From Allokutzneria sp. A3M-2-11 16 (GTDB taxonomy: Bacteria > Actinomycetota > Actinomycetes > Mycobacteriales > Pseudonocardiaceae): a stretch of 64,000 nucleotides of DNA. Below are positions 8,820-16,994 of the stretch, piece by piece. Numbering within the stretch: the first letter of the stretch is position 1; each line of letters opens with the position of its first letter. The position numbers were made by a program, and so were the translations under genes. The stretch covers positions 1,984,001 through 2,048,000 of the forward strand of contig NZ_JANAVO010000001.1 in the NCBI RefSeq assembly GCF_024213555.1, in the 5' to 3' direction. Under the pieces are notes generated by a model. The model searched no databases. It was not told the origin of the DNA and worked only from the letters and a program-made list of their open reading frames with translations.

Positions 8820-10379
8820 TCAGGCGTCCCGCACCGTGGGCAACCGGTACAGCACGCCACCCGATCCGACGACGACCGAGGCGCCCGCGATCCCCGGGAT
8901 CGCCACCGCCCGCCAGCCGAGCCGGGCCTGTCTGGTCTGGAGCGCGCCCTGCAGGTCGGGGCGCGGCATGCCGACGGCGCCACCACCCTGCACGATTCCG
9001 GCTCCGTCCACCACAAGAACACAGTCGACCGGCTTGCCGTCCACCATGGCCCAGCCAGAGATCTTGGCATCCCCGGTGATCGGCCCCGAATCGACCGCCC
9101 CCGTGGTGAGTTCGCGCAGCGCACCGACCTTCGCGCCGAGCTCCGTGCCGCAACCGATGCCGAACGCGTCGGTGAACGGGTAGCTGCGCATGCCCTTGAG
9201 GCGGCTCACCACGTCCGGAGTGGACTGGAGCTCCGCGATCGTCCTGTCGGCGCCGACACGCATGGCGACCTCAAGGACGCGCTGGTCGAAGTACAGGTTG
9301 CGGACCGCCGTCGCCAGGTGGGTGCCGAGCGCGTAGGTCGCCACGCACACCACGAGCGAGCCCGCGAGCACGGGCAGACCCGGCCGGTGCACCGCGAGGA
9401 GCACGAGGAGCGCCGCCGTGGCCAGCATCGGCGCGAGGGCGAACCGCCCGGCCAGCGCCACGTCCACACCGGACCCGACGCGGGTGATCGCGATCATCGC
9501 GCCGATCAGCACGCCCCAGAGGCCGAGCCCGACCCACGCCGCGTTCTCGGCGTCACGGCGCTTGAGCACCACCGCGATCAGCCAGAACAGCAGCACCCCG
9601 ATCACCGCTCCGGCCAGGACCGCGAAGTCGGCGTACCGATACGCCCACTGCTGCCCGAGCGTCCCCGCGAGCACCGACAGGTAGTTCTCCGGGCCGAGCG
9701 GATACGGCGATTGCAACGAATCGGTCTCGAAGGTCAGCGCCCACGCGCCGCCCGTGATCACCAACACCACCAAGGGCGCGACGATCTGCCACAGCGCGTC
9801 CCGGCGCAGCCACGCGATGAGCGCGATCACCGGCCACAACGCGAACCCGGCTCCGAAGCACGCGCAGGCGACCGCGACCGCGATCATCGCCAGCACTGTG
9901 CGGCCGCGTTGTGCGTAGAGCAGCGCCAGGACTCCGGGCACCGCCATCAGCAGCCAGGTGGCTCCGGTGACTCCGACGCCGTACAGCTCCAGTTCACGCG
10001 AACCGAAGAGCAGGAACGAGAACGCCGCCGTCAGCGCGAAACGGCTTGTGGTGGAGAGGTCCTTCGGCAGCATTCGGTGCAGCACAACGAGCACGACCAG
10101 CGACAACACCACGGTGAGCAGGCCAAGCGTGTGGTTGTTGCCGCCCAGGTACCGCGCCTCCGCCCAGAACAACAGGCGCGGGATGAAGGTCGGATGCCCG
10201 TTGTGCTGCTTCAGCAGGCCCGCCGGGTCAAAACTGCCGTCGGGATGCGTCGCACCCTCGACGAACCACCAGTAGTCAGCGAAGTTCAGCCGAGGTGACC
10301 GCAGCACCTCGAAGATCGTCACCAGCACGGGCAGTGCGGCGACCGCGGTCAGCACGCGCGCGACACGCTTGTCACCCAC
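8820..10379 (-). CDS. Polytopic membrane protein with external C-terminal domain (paralogue B)
   Basis: 519 residues from GTG 10379, chosen because it overlaps the upstream stop by 8 nt and opens straight into a hydrophobic helix (VLTAVAALPVLVTIFEVL). About ten transmembrane helices are followed by a ~120-residue soluble domain with GWAMVDGKPVDCVLVVDGAG. It is clearly paralogous to the gene at 11244-12875: both share PRLxFxDYW near the N-terminus, LLFWAEAxxLGG, and the VDCVLV-type tail. The first external loop and overall shape recall GT-C type transferases or polymerases, but no catalytic motif is certain. Operon context points to envelope glycan assembly. Confidence 0.6.
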   Translation of the reverse strand: MGDKRVARVLTAVAALPVLVTIFEVLRSPRLNFADYWWFVEGATHPDGSFDPAGLLKQHNGHPTFIPRLLFWAEARYLGGNNHTLGLLTVVLSLVVLVVLHRMLPKDLSTTSRFALTAAFSFLLFGSRELELYGVGVTGATWLLMAVPGVLALLYAQRGRTVLAMIAVAVACACFGAGFALWPVIALIAWLRRDALWQIVAPLVVLVITGGAWALTFETDSLQSPYPLGPENYLSVLAGTLGQQWAYRYADFAVLAGAVIGVLLFWLIAVVLKRRDAENAAWVGLGLWGVLIGAMIAITRVGSGVDVALAGRFALAPMLATAALLVLLAVHRPGLPVLAGSLVVCVATYALGTHLATAVRNLYFDQRVLEVAMRVGADRTIAELQSTPDVVSRLKGMRSYPFTDAFGIGCGTELGAKVGALRELTTGAVDSGPITGDAKISGWAMVDGKPVDCVLVVDGAGIVQGGGAVGMPRPDLQGALQTRQARLGWRAVAIPGIAGASVVVGSGGVLYRLPTVRDA

Positions 10380-11244
10380 CTCGGTTCCCCCTCGTGAATC
10401 CCACGGCCAGCGCGACATCGGCGACCGTATGGCACAGCCGCAGCAGCAACGCCACCGAGGCGGCTCCGGGCCCACCGATCACCGGAGCCAGGGCCGCGAC
10501 CAGCACCGCTTCCCTGGCGCCGAGCCCGGCCGGAGCGATGATCACCACGAGCCCGACGACCCACGCGATCGCGAAGGCGCCCGTGCAGGTCACCGCCACG
10601 CCGAGCATGTCGTTCGCCGGTGCCAACGGCGTTACCAGCACGAACGCGCTCAGCCCGTAGGCGGCCCACGCGGGCGCCATCCACGCCAGCGCAGCCCCCA
10701 CGCTCGACCACGTCATCGGCAGCCGCTCCGGGGCCCCGAGCTTGGCGGGCATGGCGGCGACGAGCCTCGTCAGGACCTTGGGGTGCAGCAGCGCCACCGC
10801 AGGCACCGCGATCAGCAGGCTCAGGTCGCTGTAGCGGGGCAGCAGTGCCGCGCCGACCACCACACCGCTCACCAGGTGCACGGCGAGGAACCGCGCTCCG
10901 ACGCCGAGCGTGACCGCCGCGGGGACCCCGTGCCGTGCGGCGAAGCGGACCTGGGCGACGTACGGCCACACCAGGCCCGGCAGGTACTTGCCGACCTGCG
11001 CCGGGAAGAACACCCGGCAAGTGTCCACAGTGGTCAGTCGATGGCCGAACGAGGTCAGCCCCGCCGCCCACATCCGCGAGGTCGCCAGCAACCCGAGCCC
11101 GGCGAGCACCGTCGCGATCAGCCCGCGCGCCCAGCCGATCCGCTCGAAACCCGCGAGGACTTCGGGAATCCGGTCACGGAAACCGACCGCCGCGACAACC
11201 ACGGCGAGCACCACGAACAGGATCTGCGGCAGGGCCTTGCGCAT
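10372..11244 (-). CDS. UPF0104/LPG-synthase-TM-like integral membrane protein
   Basis: 290 residues starting at ATG 11244, which overlaps the upstream stop as TGATG. Eight or so transmembrane helices carry the family hallmarks: FFPAQVGKYLPG after helix 2, RFLAVHLVSGVVVG mid-protein, and PAGLGAREAVLVAAL near the end. The family (PF03706) covers the flippase half of MprF and related proteins that move lipid-linked substrates. Set between two paralogous polytopic proteins and a DPM1-like transferase, it probably translocates a polyprenyl-linked sugar; that role is inference. Confidence 0.75.
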   Translation of the reverse strand: MRKALPQILFVVLAVVVAAVGFRDRIPEVLAGFERIGWARGLIATVLAGLGLLATSRMWAAGLTSFGHRLTTVDTCRVFFPAQVGKYLPGLVWPYVAQVRFAARHGVPAAVTLGVGARFLAVHLVSGVVVGAALLPRYSDLSLLIAVPAVALLHPKVLTRLVAAMPAKLGAPERLPMTWSSVGAALAWMAPAWAAYGLSAFVLVTPLAPANDMLGVAVTCTGAFAIAWVVGLVVIIAPAGLGAREAVLVAALAPVIGGPGAASVALLLRLCHTVADVALAVGFTRGNRGG

Positions 11245-12875
11245 CAGCGGGGCACTCCGGCCGACACCCGCCGCAGACCGTCCTTTGTGGACACAATGAT
11301 CACGCCGCCGTCCAGGTCCGGTGATGCGACCGCGCGCCAACCACCTCGGGACTCGGCCACGCCGAGCACCGTCATCAGCTCCGGGCGCGGAATGCCGACG
11401 AGGCCACCGCCCTTGATCATCCCGTGGCGGTCGGTGACGAGCACGCAGTCCGCGCGCTTGTCCCCGGCGAACGCCCACCCGCCGATCACCGCGTCGCCGC
11501 GCACCGGGGTCTCGACAAAGCCCGCGTTGCCCGCGTCATCTGGGCGTTCCGGCAGGTCAGGAATGGAGGCGAGGTCCACGCGCCCGCCCAGCTCCAACCC
11601 CTTGCAGCCGAGCGTGAAGCCGCCGTTGAAGGGATAGGCGCCGATGCCTTTGACGGCGGGCACCGTGTCGGGCTTGGCGCGGAACTCGGTGACGACCGCG
11701 TCGGCTCCCGTGCGCATGGCGACCGCCAAGAGGGGTTGCGAGCCGAACTGGCTCCGCACGTTGGCGGCCTGCGCGCTACCGATTGCGTAGGTGGTCAAAC
11801 CGATCGTCATCGCGAGCGCGACCACGCGCACCGTCGACAGCACCGGCCAGCTGATCACCACGAGTGCGAGCACCGCGCACAACGCCAGCGCAGGAATGGA
11901 CGCGTAGCGACCGGTGTCCGTGGGCGTCAGGCCAGCTCCGGCGCGCGCCACGCTGATCATCGTCGCGGCTCCGGCCGCGTAGACGGCGACTCCGACCCAC
12001 GGTGTCTGCGGGTGGTTCTCGGAGGTGGCCAGCCGTCGCCGCACCGCCAGCCACGCGAATCCGGCCACCAGGAGCGCAGTGACCGTTCCCGTGCCCGTCG
12101 CGATGTCGATGTTGGTGGACCACAGCTGCCCCAGCGTCGCCGCCACGGTGGCCAGGTAGCTGTCGAGGCCGAGCGGATTTCCCCTGTTCAGACTCGGTTT
12201 CGGCCCGTATGTGAACGCCCACACGACCACGATCGCCAGGCACGCGACGAGCGGTGTGACCACCCACCGCACGCGCTGCCGCCGCAGCCAGTTGATCACC
12301 GCGAGGGCGGGCCACAACGCGAAGGCGGTGCCGTAACAGGCACAACCGACAAGCCCGACGACGAGCGCCCAGACGTGCTTGCCGCGCAAGGTCAGCAGGA
12401 TCGCCCCCACGGCCGCGAGGTTCGCCGACAACCACCCAGTGCCGCTGAACCCGAACGCGAAGTTGTGCAGTCCGCTGGTGCTGAACAGCAGGAACGAGAA
12501 CGCGGCAGTGAGGGCTGCGCGCCGGGTGTCGCCGAGCTCCGGAGGCAGCAGTCGGCGCATCAGGAACACCGTCGCCCCGGCCACCACGACATCGATGAAC
12601 CCGAGGACCTGGTTGAAGCCGCCGAGGAGCTTCGCCTCCGCCCAGAACAGGAGTCCGGGCAGGAACATCGGGTGCTCGTTCTGGTAGGTCAGCACGCCGC
12701 GCGGGTTCAGGTCGCCGTCCGGCTCGGTGATCCGCCCGAACACCGACCAGTAGTCCAGGAAGTGCAGCCGGGGCGCGCGGAGCACTTCGAAGAGCATCGC
12801 CGCGATCGGGACCGCGGCCAGGACCAACAGCAGCGCGCTAGCGGTCCGGCCCCGGGGTGGTGCGATCGACGACAT
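11244..12875 (-). CDS. Polytopic membrane protein with external C-terminal domain (paralogue A)
   Basis: 543 residues, about ten transmembrane helices and a C-terminal external domain (GWAFAGDKRADCVLVTDRHG). It is the sister of the 8820-10379 gene, sharing PRLHFLDYW, LLFWAEAKLLGG and the final domain. The ATG at 12875 lies 38 nt inside the upstream glycosyltransferase gene, so expression is probably coupled. Two paralogues in one operon suggest two related transfer reactions or a heteromeric complex. No family name can be given with confidence; a GT-C-like glycosyltransferase is one possibility. Confidence 0.6.
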   Translation of the reverse strand: MSSIAPPRGRTASALLLVLAAVPIAAMLFEVLRAPRLHFLDYWSVFGRITEPDGDLNPRGVLTYQNEHPMFLPGLLFWAEAKLLGGFNQVLGFIDVVVAGATVFLMRRLLPPELGDTRRAALTAAFSFLLFSTSGLHNFAFGFSGTGWLSANLAAVGAILLTLRGKHVWALVVGLVGCACYGTAFALWPALAVINWLRRQRVRWVVTPLVACLAIVVVWAFTYGPKPSLNRGNPLGLDSYLATVAATLGQLWSTNIDIATGTGTVTALLVAGFAWLAVRRRLATSENHPQTPWVGVAVYAAGAATMISVARAGAGLTPTDTGRYASIPALALCAVLALVVISWPVLSTVRVVALAMTIGLTTYAIGSAQAANVRSQFGSQPLLAVAMRTGADAVVTEFRAKPDTVPAVKGIGAYPFNGGFTLGCKGLELGGRVDLASIPDLPERPDDAGNAGFVETPVRGDAVIGGWAFAGDKRADCVLVTDRHGMIKGGGLVGIPRPELMTVLGVAESRGGWRAVASPDLDGGVIIVSTKDGLRRVSAGVPR

Positions 12876-13785
12876 ATCGCTCTACTTCCTCGCTCTGCAG
12901 GGTCCGCGCCAGCACCAGCTCCGCGATCAGCCCGAGCCCGACCAGCTGAACGGCCAGGATCTCCAGCAGCACGCCGAGGGTGAGCAGCGGACGGGTCCCG
13001 ATCGACTGGTCGGTGAAGGCCCAGACCCCGGTCAGGTACAGCAGGATCATGGTCCCCACCAGCCCGGACAGCGCGCCCAGCCCACCGAACAGGTGGCCCG
13101 GCCTGCGGCCGTACCTGGTCAGCGCCACCACCGTGAGCAGGTCCAGCGCACCGCGCAGGTAGCGCTCGAAGCCGTACTTGGAGCGCCCGTGCTCGCGCGC
13201 CCGGTGGTGCACCGGCTCCTCACCGACCCGGAACCCCATCGCGTGCGCCAGCGCGGGCACGTACCGGTGCAGCTCACCGTGGATCGGGATCGTCGTGAAC
13301 ACCTCGCGGCGCCCGGCCTTCAGCCCGCAGTTGTGGTCCCGCAGCCGCAGCCCCGTCACCCACCCCGTGACCGTGTTGAAGAACTTGGACGGCAGCCGCT
13401 TCGACAACGGGTCCTTCCGGTCCTTCTTGTGCCCGCTGACCAGGTCCGTCCCGTCCTCAAGGCGCGCGAGGAGCCGCGGCACCTCCGCCGGGTCGTCCTG
13501 GAGGTCCGCGTCCATCGTCACCAGCAGATCGCCCCGGGCTTCCCGGATCGCGACCGCGAGCGCCGCCGCCTTGCCCATGTTGCAGCGCAGGCGCAGCGCA
13601 CGGACCCGGTCGTCCGCCGCGGCCAGCTCCGACATGACCTGCCAGCTCCGGTCCGCGCTGCCGTCGTCGACGAACACGACCTCCCAGTCGAACCGGGGAT
13701 CGAGGCTCTCGTGCAGCTGGCGGACGAGTTCGGTGATGGTGTCCTGTTCATCCTTGGCGGGGACGAGGACGGACAGGGTCGGCAC
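12838..13785 (-). CDS. DPM1/GtrB-like polyprenyl-phosphate glycosyltransferase
   Basis: 315 residues from GTG 13785; the longer frame would run into msrA, while this start begins directly with the first GT2 strand (PTLSVLVPAKDEQ). The GT2 core includes VVFVDDGSAD, the metal motif DADLQDDP (about residues 98-105) and the HNCGLKAGRREVF region with RSKYGFERY, all typical of dolichol- or polyprenyl-phosphate sugar synthases. Two C-terminal transmembrane helices match the GtrB-type architecture. It probably makes the lipid-linked sugar donor used by the membrane proteins that follow in the operon. It is transcribed divergently from msrA. Confidence 0.85.
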   Translation of the reverse strand: MPTLSVLVPAKDEQDTITELVRQLHESLDPRFDWEVVFVDDGSADRSWQVMSELAAADDRVRALRLRCNMGKAAALAVAIREARGDLLVTMDADLQDDPAEVPRLLARLEDGTDLVSGHKKDRKDPLSKRLPSKFFNTVTGWVTGLRLRDHNCGLKAGRREVFTTIPIHGELHRYVPALAHAMGFRVGEEPVHHRAREHGRSKYGFERYLRGALDLLTVVALTRYGRRPGHLFGGLGALSGLVGTMILLYLTGVWAFTDQSIGTRPLLTLGVLLEILAVQLVGLGLIAELVLARTLQSEEVERYVVDRTTPGPDR

Positions 13786-13836
13786 GCGGAGGATTCTGCA
13801 CGTTAACCGCAGTCCCGGCGCGCGTACCCTGGAAGG

Positions 13837-14424
13837 GTGACTGCGACTCATGCTGTCTGGCCGGACCGGACCATCCAGCCGCCCTTCCCCGCAGGGCTGC
13901 ACACCGCCGTCTTCGGGATGGGCTGTTTCTGGGGCGCCGAGCGGCTGTTCTGGCAGACCCCCGGTGTCTGGTCCACCGCCGTCGGTTACGCGGGCGGTCG
14001 CACCGACTCACCGACCTACGAGCAGGTCTGCGCAGGTATCACCGGCCACGCCGAGGTCGTGCTCGTCGTGTTCGACCCCGCCAAGGTCTCTTACGAGGCG
14101 CTGCTCCGCGTCTTCTGGGAGGGCCACGACCCCACCCAGGGCATGCGCCAGGGCAACGACATCGGCTCTCAGTACCGCTCCGCCGTCTACTACGCGTCTG
14201 ACGACCAGCGCGCTCTCGTCGAGGCCAGCCGCGACGAGTACCAGAAGTCGTTGACCTCCGCGGGCTACGGCCCGATCACCACCGAGATCGCGCCGCTGCG
14301 GGAGTTCCACTACGCGGAGGGCTACCACCAGCAGTACCTCTCCGAGGCCAAGAACCCGAACGGCTACTGCGGCCTCGGCGGCACCGGCGTCTCCTGCCCG
14401 GTCGGCCTCGGCGTCAGCGAGTAG
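13837..14424 (+). CDS. msrA: Peptide-methionine (S)-S-oxide reductase MsrA
   Basis: 195 residues from GTG 13837 with GGAAGG just upstream. The active-site motif [11 protein letters not shown] lies at about residues 29-39, followed by [16 protein letters not shown] and the [11 protein letters not shown] strand. A C-terminal [15 protein letters not shown] supplies recycling cysteines. It reduces the S-epimer of methionine sulfoxide in oxidised proteins, with electrons from thioredoxin. Length and motifs are normal for the family. It is monocistronic and divergent from the glycosyltransferase operon. Confidence 0.95.
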   Translation: MTATHAVWPDRTIQPPFPAGLHTAVFGMGCFWGAERLFWQTPGVWSTAVGYAGGRTDSPTYEQVCAGITGHAEVVLVVFDPAKVSYEALLRVFWEGHDPTQGMRQGNDIGSQYRSAVYYASDDQRALVEASRDEYQKSLTSAGYGPITTEIAPLREFHYAEGYHQQYLSEAKNPNGYCGLGGTGVSCPVGLGVSE

Positions 14425-14433
14425 GACCTGCAA

Positions 14434-14471
14434 CTGTCACCTGCCGTATTGATCGTCCCAATCAGCTTCAT
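14434..14471 (-). pseudogene. Stub of a YoeB-type toxin gene
   Basis: The antitoxin stop overlaps an ATG (GAATGA, ATG at 14471), as in yefM-yoeB operons. The codons read MKLI and then lose one T: restoring it gives MKLIWDDQ, the normal YoeB start. After about 11 codons no toxin sequence remains and msrA begins on the other strand. This looks like a frameshifted, deleted toxin leaving an orphan antitoxin. Confidence 0.5.
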
Positions 14472-14710
14472 TCCGCAAGCTCGTGCCGTGTTCCGCCACC
14501 GGACTCCAGGCGCTCGATGGCAGTGATCAAACGACGCGCGTTCTCCAGGCTGCGCAGCAGGTAGGCGGCTTCTTTGAGCGACTGGTAGTCGTCAAGGGAC
14601 ACAATCACGACTGGTTCGTGCCCAGCACGGGTGATCACGACCTCTTCGCGATCGTTGACCACGGCGTCGAGCGTCTCGGCGTACTTCGCGTGAGACTCGG
14701 CGTAGCTCAT
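14468..14710 (-). CDS. YefM/Phd-type antitoxin (orphan)
   Basis: 80 residues from ATG 14710, where the conserved YefM start [18 protein letters not shown] begins; further in-frame ATGs upstream (14725, 14755) would add unusual residues. The Phd/YefM fold is shown by [20 protein letters not shown] and a helical C-terminus that would wrap a RelE-fold toxin. Such antitoxins neutralise YoeB and repress their own promoter. A TGTACA-containing palindrome sits 28-44 nt upstream. The toxin is only a broken stub, so the gene may now be a solitary regulator or anti-addiction factor. Confidence 0.85.
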   Translation of the reverse strand: MSYAESHAKYAETLDAVVNDREEVVITRAGHEPVVIVSLDDYQSLKEAAYLLRSLENARRLITAIERLESGGGTRHELAE

Positions 14711-14737
14711 AGCCTTCACCAGCATTCTCCCTTCGAC

Positions 14738-14754
14738 GTACAGAATGCTGTACA
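14738..14754. promoter_or_regulatory. YefM-type operator palindrome
   Basis: GTACAG-AATG-CTGTACA is an inverted repeat just upstream of the antitoxin start. The TGTACA core is the known YefM-YoeB operator hexamer in E. coli. It fits autorepression. Confidence 0.6.
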
Positions 14755-14771
14755 TCGGACATGGCCTGTGG

Positions 14772-14864
14772 GCATCCGTGGAAGTGAGTTGGCTGTCTGA
14801 CGGGCGCGCGTGAGAATCGTTCGCATGGCCAGGTCGACTTCTTCGCCGACATCGTCGAGACGCG
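14772..14864 (+). pseudogene. Duplicated promoter and 5' fragment of the 15916 gene (direct repeat, copy A)
   Basis: This stretch matches 15863-15956 (offset about 1091 bp) with a handful of substitutions and one deleted base. It contains the same TTGGCT and GAGAAT promoter hexamers and the first codons of the downstream gene, but lacks one A after ATGGCC, which frameshifts it; similarity fades after the GTCGAGACGCGC segment. Together the copies bracket the toxin-antitoxin pair. The remaining ~150 bases to 15012 hold no gene, only the operator below. Confidence 0.8.
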
Positions 14865-14983
14865 CGCGGTCAGCTCGGGCACGAGCGCTTCGTCTCGCCG
14901 ACAGGCCGCAATGAGTTCCAGCGCGACCTCGGACCGGCTCCTGGTCGGTGGCGCGGCAACCTCTTGGCGCAAGCCGGTAGACA

Positions 14984-14995
14984 ACCTGTACAGGT
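14984..14995. promoter_or_regulatory. Operator palindrome upstream of the second antitoxin
   Basis: ACCTGTACAGGT is a perfect 12-bp palindrome with a TGTACA core, followed by a weaker CTGTATAG half at 14998-15005, ending eight bases before ATG 15013. It resembles the operator of the neighbouring YefM-like gene and suggests autoregulation. Confidence 0.6.
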
Positions 14996-15012
14996 TTCTG
15001 TATAGATGGGGC

Positions 15013-15324
15013 ATGGGTGCTTTGAAGGACGCTCATGAGCTCACGGTCACCGAGGCGACCAAGCGTGGCGTAGCCGGTCTGGTTGCCGATGCCGAGCACG
15101 GCGATGCCCTCGTGGTGACGCGCCGCCATCGTCCAGTGGCCGCCGTGGTCAGCGTTCGGCGCTTGGCTGAACTGGAGGAAGCTGCGGCTGATCTTCGAGA
15201 TCTGGCGCTCGTCCTCGCCCGCTCCGCGACCGACTCAGGACGCCGCACTTCGCTGGACGACGTGCTGGCCGCCTTCGGGCACACCCGGGAATCGCTCGCT
15301 GCGGTGGAGGACGACGAGCAGTAG
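15013..15324 (+). CDS. Phd/YefM-like antitoxin
   Basis: 103 residues from ATG 15013, chosen because the operator palindrome lies immediately upstream. The N-terminal half has the Phd fold (VAGLVADAEHGDALVVTRR, VAAVVSVRRLAEL) and the C-terminus is acidic and helical (ESLAAVEDDEQ), as expected for a disordered toxin-binding tail. It is followed without a gap by the RelE-like toxin (TAG then ATG), a normal antitoxin-first arrangement. The pair lies between the two ~94-bp direct repeats. Confidence 0.8.
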   Translation: MGALKDAHELTVTEATKRGVAGLVADAEHGDALVVTRRHRPVAAVVSVRRLAELEEAAADLRDLALVLARSATDSGRRTSLDDVLAAFGHTRESLAAVEDDEQ

Positions 15325-15843
15325 ATGGTCGAAGTCGCCTTCACTGATGCCGCCATTGACGATCTGCGTCGGCTGGGTCCGGATGTGGTGCCCAAGGTCC
15401 TCAAGAAGATCCTGATCCTGCTGGACGATCCCGAAGCAGGTCATCCCCTCGGTGGAAAGCTCACGGGTTTTCGCAAGCTGGTGGTCGGCCGCAACCATTG
15501 GCGCATCGTGTACCGCCTCGCTGATGACGGCTCGATCGAGATCTGTGAGATCTGGTGCATCGGTGCCAGGTCGGATTCCGAGGTGTACGCCGAAGCCACC
15601 TCGCGAGTTGCCCGCGTGGCCGAGCGAAGCCCCGCCCTGCAACGGCTCGCCGATGTGATCGCCAAGCTCGGCCGACTGGCCGGAGACGTGGTTGTCGCAC
15701 CTGAGCCGCAAGGTGAGCCCGTGCCGGACTGGCTTGCTCAGCGCCTGGTCCACACCGCAGGCGTACCTCCGGAGAAAGTCGCTGCGCTCAGCCTCGAACA
15801 AGCGGTGGATCTCTGGACGGCGTTCATCAGCAACCCCCGGTAG
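15325..15843 (+). CDS. RelE/ParE-superfamily toxin with C-terminal extension
   Basis: 172 residues. Residues 1-90 fit the RelE fold: VEVAFTDAAIDDLRRLG, a helical hairpin, GGKLTGFRKLVVGRNHWRIV and the closing strand ICEIWCIGAR. The family normally ends near residue 85-95; here about 80 further residues form a helical, mildly acidic domain (LQRLADVIAKLGRL, VPDWLAQRLV, ALSLEQAVDLW) that has no obvious match. The toxin is probably an mRNA interferase or gyrase inhibitor controlled by the adjacent antitoxin. The extension could recruit a partner or target. Confidence 0.75.
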   Translation: MVEVAFTDAAIDDLRRLGPDVVPKVLKKILILLDDPEAGHPLGGKLTGFRKLVVGRNHWRIVYRLADDGSIEICEIWCIGARSDSEVYAEATSRVARVAERSPALQRLADVIAKLGRLAGDVVVAPEPQGEPVPDWLAQRLVHTAGVPPEKVAALSLEQAVDLWTAFISNPR

Positions 15844-15862
15844 TGACTGGGCTGCCGCTTCG

Positions 15863-15956
15863 CCATCCCTGGAAGTGAGTTGGCTGTCTGACCGGCACGC
15901 ATGAGAATCGTTCGCATGGCCAAGGTTGACTTCTTCGCCGACATCGTCGAGACGCG
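15863..15956 (+). repeat. Direct repeat, copy B (intact)
   Basis: The second, intact copy of the ~94-bp sequence also found at 14772-14864. It contains the promoter and first codons of the gene starting at 15916. The two copies flank the antitoxin-toxin pair. Confidence 0.85.
15880..15908 (+). promoter_or_regulatory. Putative promoter for a leaderless transcript
   Basis: TTGGCT (15880-15885), a 17-nt spacer and GAGAAT (15903-15908) end 7 nt before ATG 15916, a spacing typical of leaderless actinobacterial genes. The same hexamers are preserved in copy A of the direct repeat. Confidence 0.45.
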
Positions 15957-16950
15957 CACCGTGCTCGGCGTTGACGAGCACCTCGGCCCCGACCTCGCCT
16001 CCGAGGTGTTCGGTTCGAACTGCGGCGAGAATTTCTTCGATCCGAACTTCTGGCGCGATTACGGCTTCCTGGAGATCTTCTGGACGAAGCGCCCACACGG
16101 CCGTGGCTATTCGGGCCACCACTTCACCTTCCAGACGCACCGACTCGGCTTCGTCCCAGCACGTGTGGTCAGCAGGACCATTTGGGCCCGCCACGGGCTG
16201 ACCCCGTTCAAGCATCCGCTGCTCTTCGTCGATCTCAAGGCCGAACTGGACCGTCGCGGTGTCACGCTCGTTCCGGTCGGCGAGCCGGAGTTCGAGTACC
16301 AGACCTACGTCCAGCCCGAGTCCGGCGTCGAGGTCATGGTTCTGATCGCCGAAGACGGGTTCGACGTGGTCGGCAGTGTCCAGAAGATCGCCTCGCCGTA
16401 CTGGCGCCATTCCGCCGAGCGGCACCGGTGCAATGCGAAGTACAGCCGGGAATCGGTCATGCGATCGCTGGAGGAGCTGTTGCCGCTCTCCGACGACGAC
16501 CGGGCCAGCCGTGTCAGCGACGATCCGGACTGGTGGTTGTCCCGTTGCCTGATGGCGAACACCCACGCTTTTCGCGAGCAGGATCTGCCCGATCGGCGGG
16601 AATGGGTCCGGTTCGCGTTGTGGGCGTGGGAGCACGGTGTGCGGACCGGCACCGTCGATCCCGCTCTTGCCGCAATCGAAAAGGCCGACGTGGTGCACCT
16701 GCTCGACGACTGGAGACCCGAGCGCTACGACGAACTTCGCGACCTACTGCCCTCCGCCGAATCCCTCGTCGCGGATTGCCTGAACGCGCTGCCTCGCAGC
16801 TACACCGCCGAGCTGACCTACAGGAACAAGAACCTCATCGACGCGGCTTTCAACCTCCGCCACGCTGTTTCCGACGCAACGCTCCTGCGAGAACTGGACG
16901 CCCGCGTCGCCTGGCGCCACCGCCGCGCCCGCCTACTGCTCCCTCAGTAA
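15916..16950 (+). CDS. Hypothetical protein, unknown family
   Basis: 344 residues from ATG 15916 (MAKVDFFADIVETRTVLGVD); an in-frame ATG at 15901 would overlap the presumed -10 box, so the later start is preferred. No signal peptide or membrane helix is seen. The N-terminal ~160 residues are mixed alpha/beta and rich in aromatic residues (NFWRDYGFLEIFW, GYSGHHFTFQTHRL); the C-terminal part is helical with paired Trp/Arg positions. I do not recognise the family. Duplication of its 5' end on the far side of a toxin-antitoxin cassette suggests that cassette inserted at this gene. A role as an immunity or defence-associated protein is possible but not shown. Confidence 0.6.
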   Translation: MAKVDFFADIVETRTVLGVDEHLGPDLASEVFGSNCGENFFDPNFWRDYGFLEIFWTKRPHGRGYSGHHFTFQTHRLGFVPARVVSRTIWARHGLTPFKHPLLFVDLKAELDRRGVTLVPVGEPEFEYQTYVQPESGVEVMVLIAEDGFDVVGSVQKIASPYWRHSAERHRCNAKYSRESVMRSLEELLPLSDDDRASRVSDDPDWWLSRCLMANTHAFREQDLPDRREWVRFALWAWEHGVRTGTVDPALAAIEKADVVHLLDDWRPERYDELRDLLPSAESLVADCLNALPRSYTAELTYRNKNLIDAAFNLRHAVSDATLLRELDARVAWRHRRARLLLPQ

Positions 16951-16994
16951 CCAGGACTCCGCGCTGGCCCGAAGTCATCGAGGCTCCCACACAG

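Noticed and set aside
15235-16698. 487-residue antisense frame across the toxin and hypothetical gene
   Set aside because: Shadow frame; sense-strand genes have start sites, homology and operon logic.
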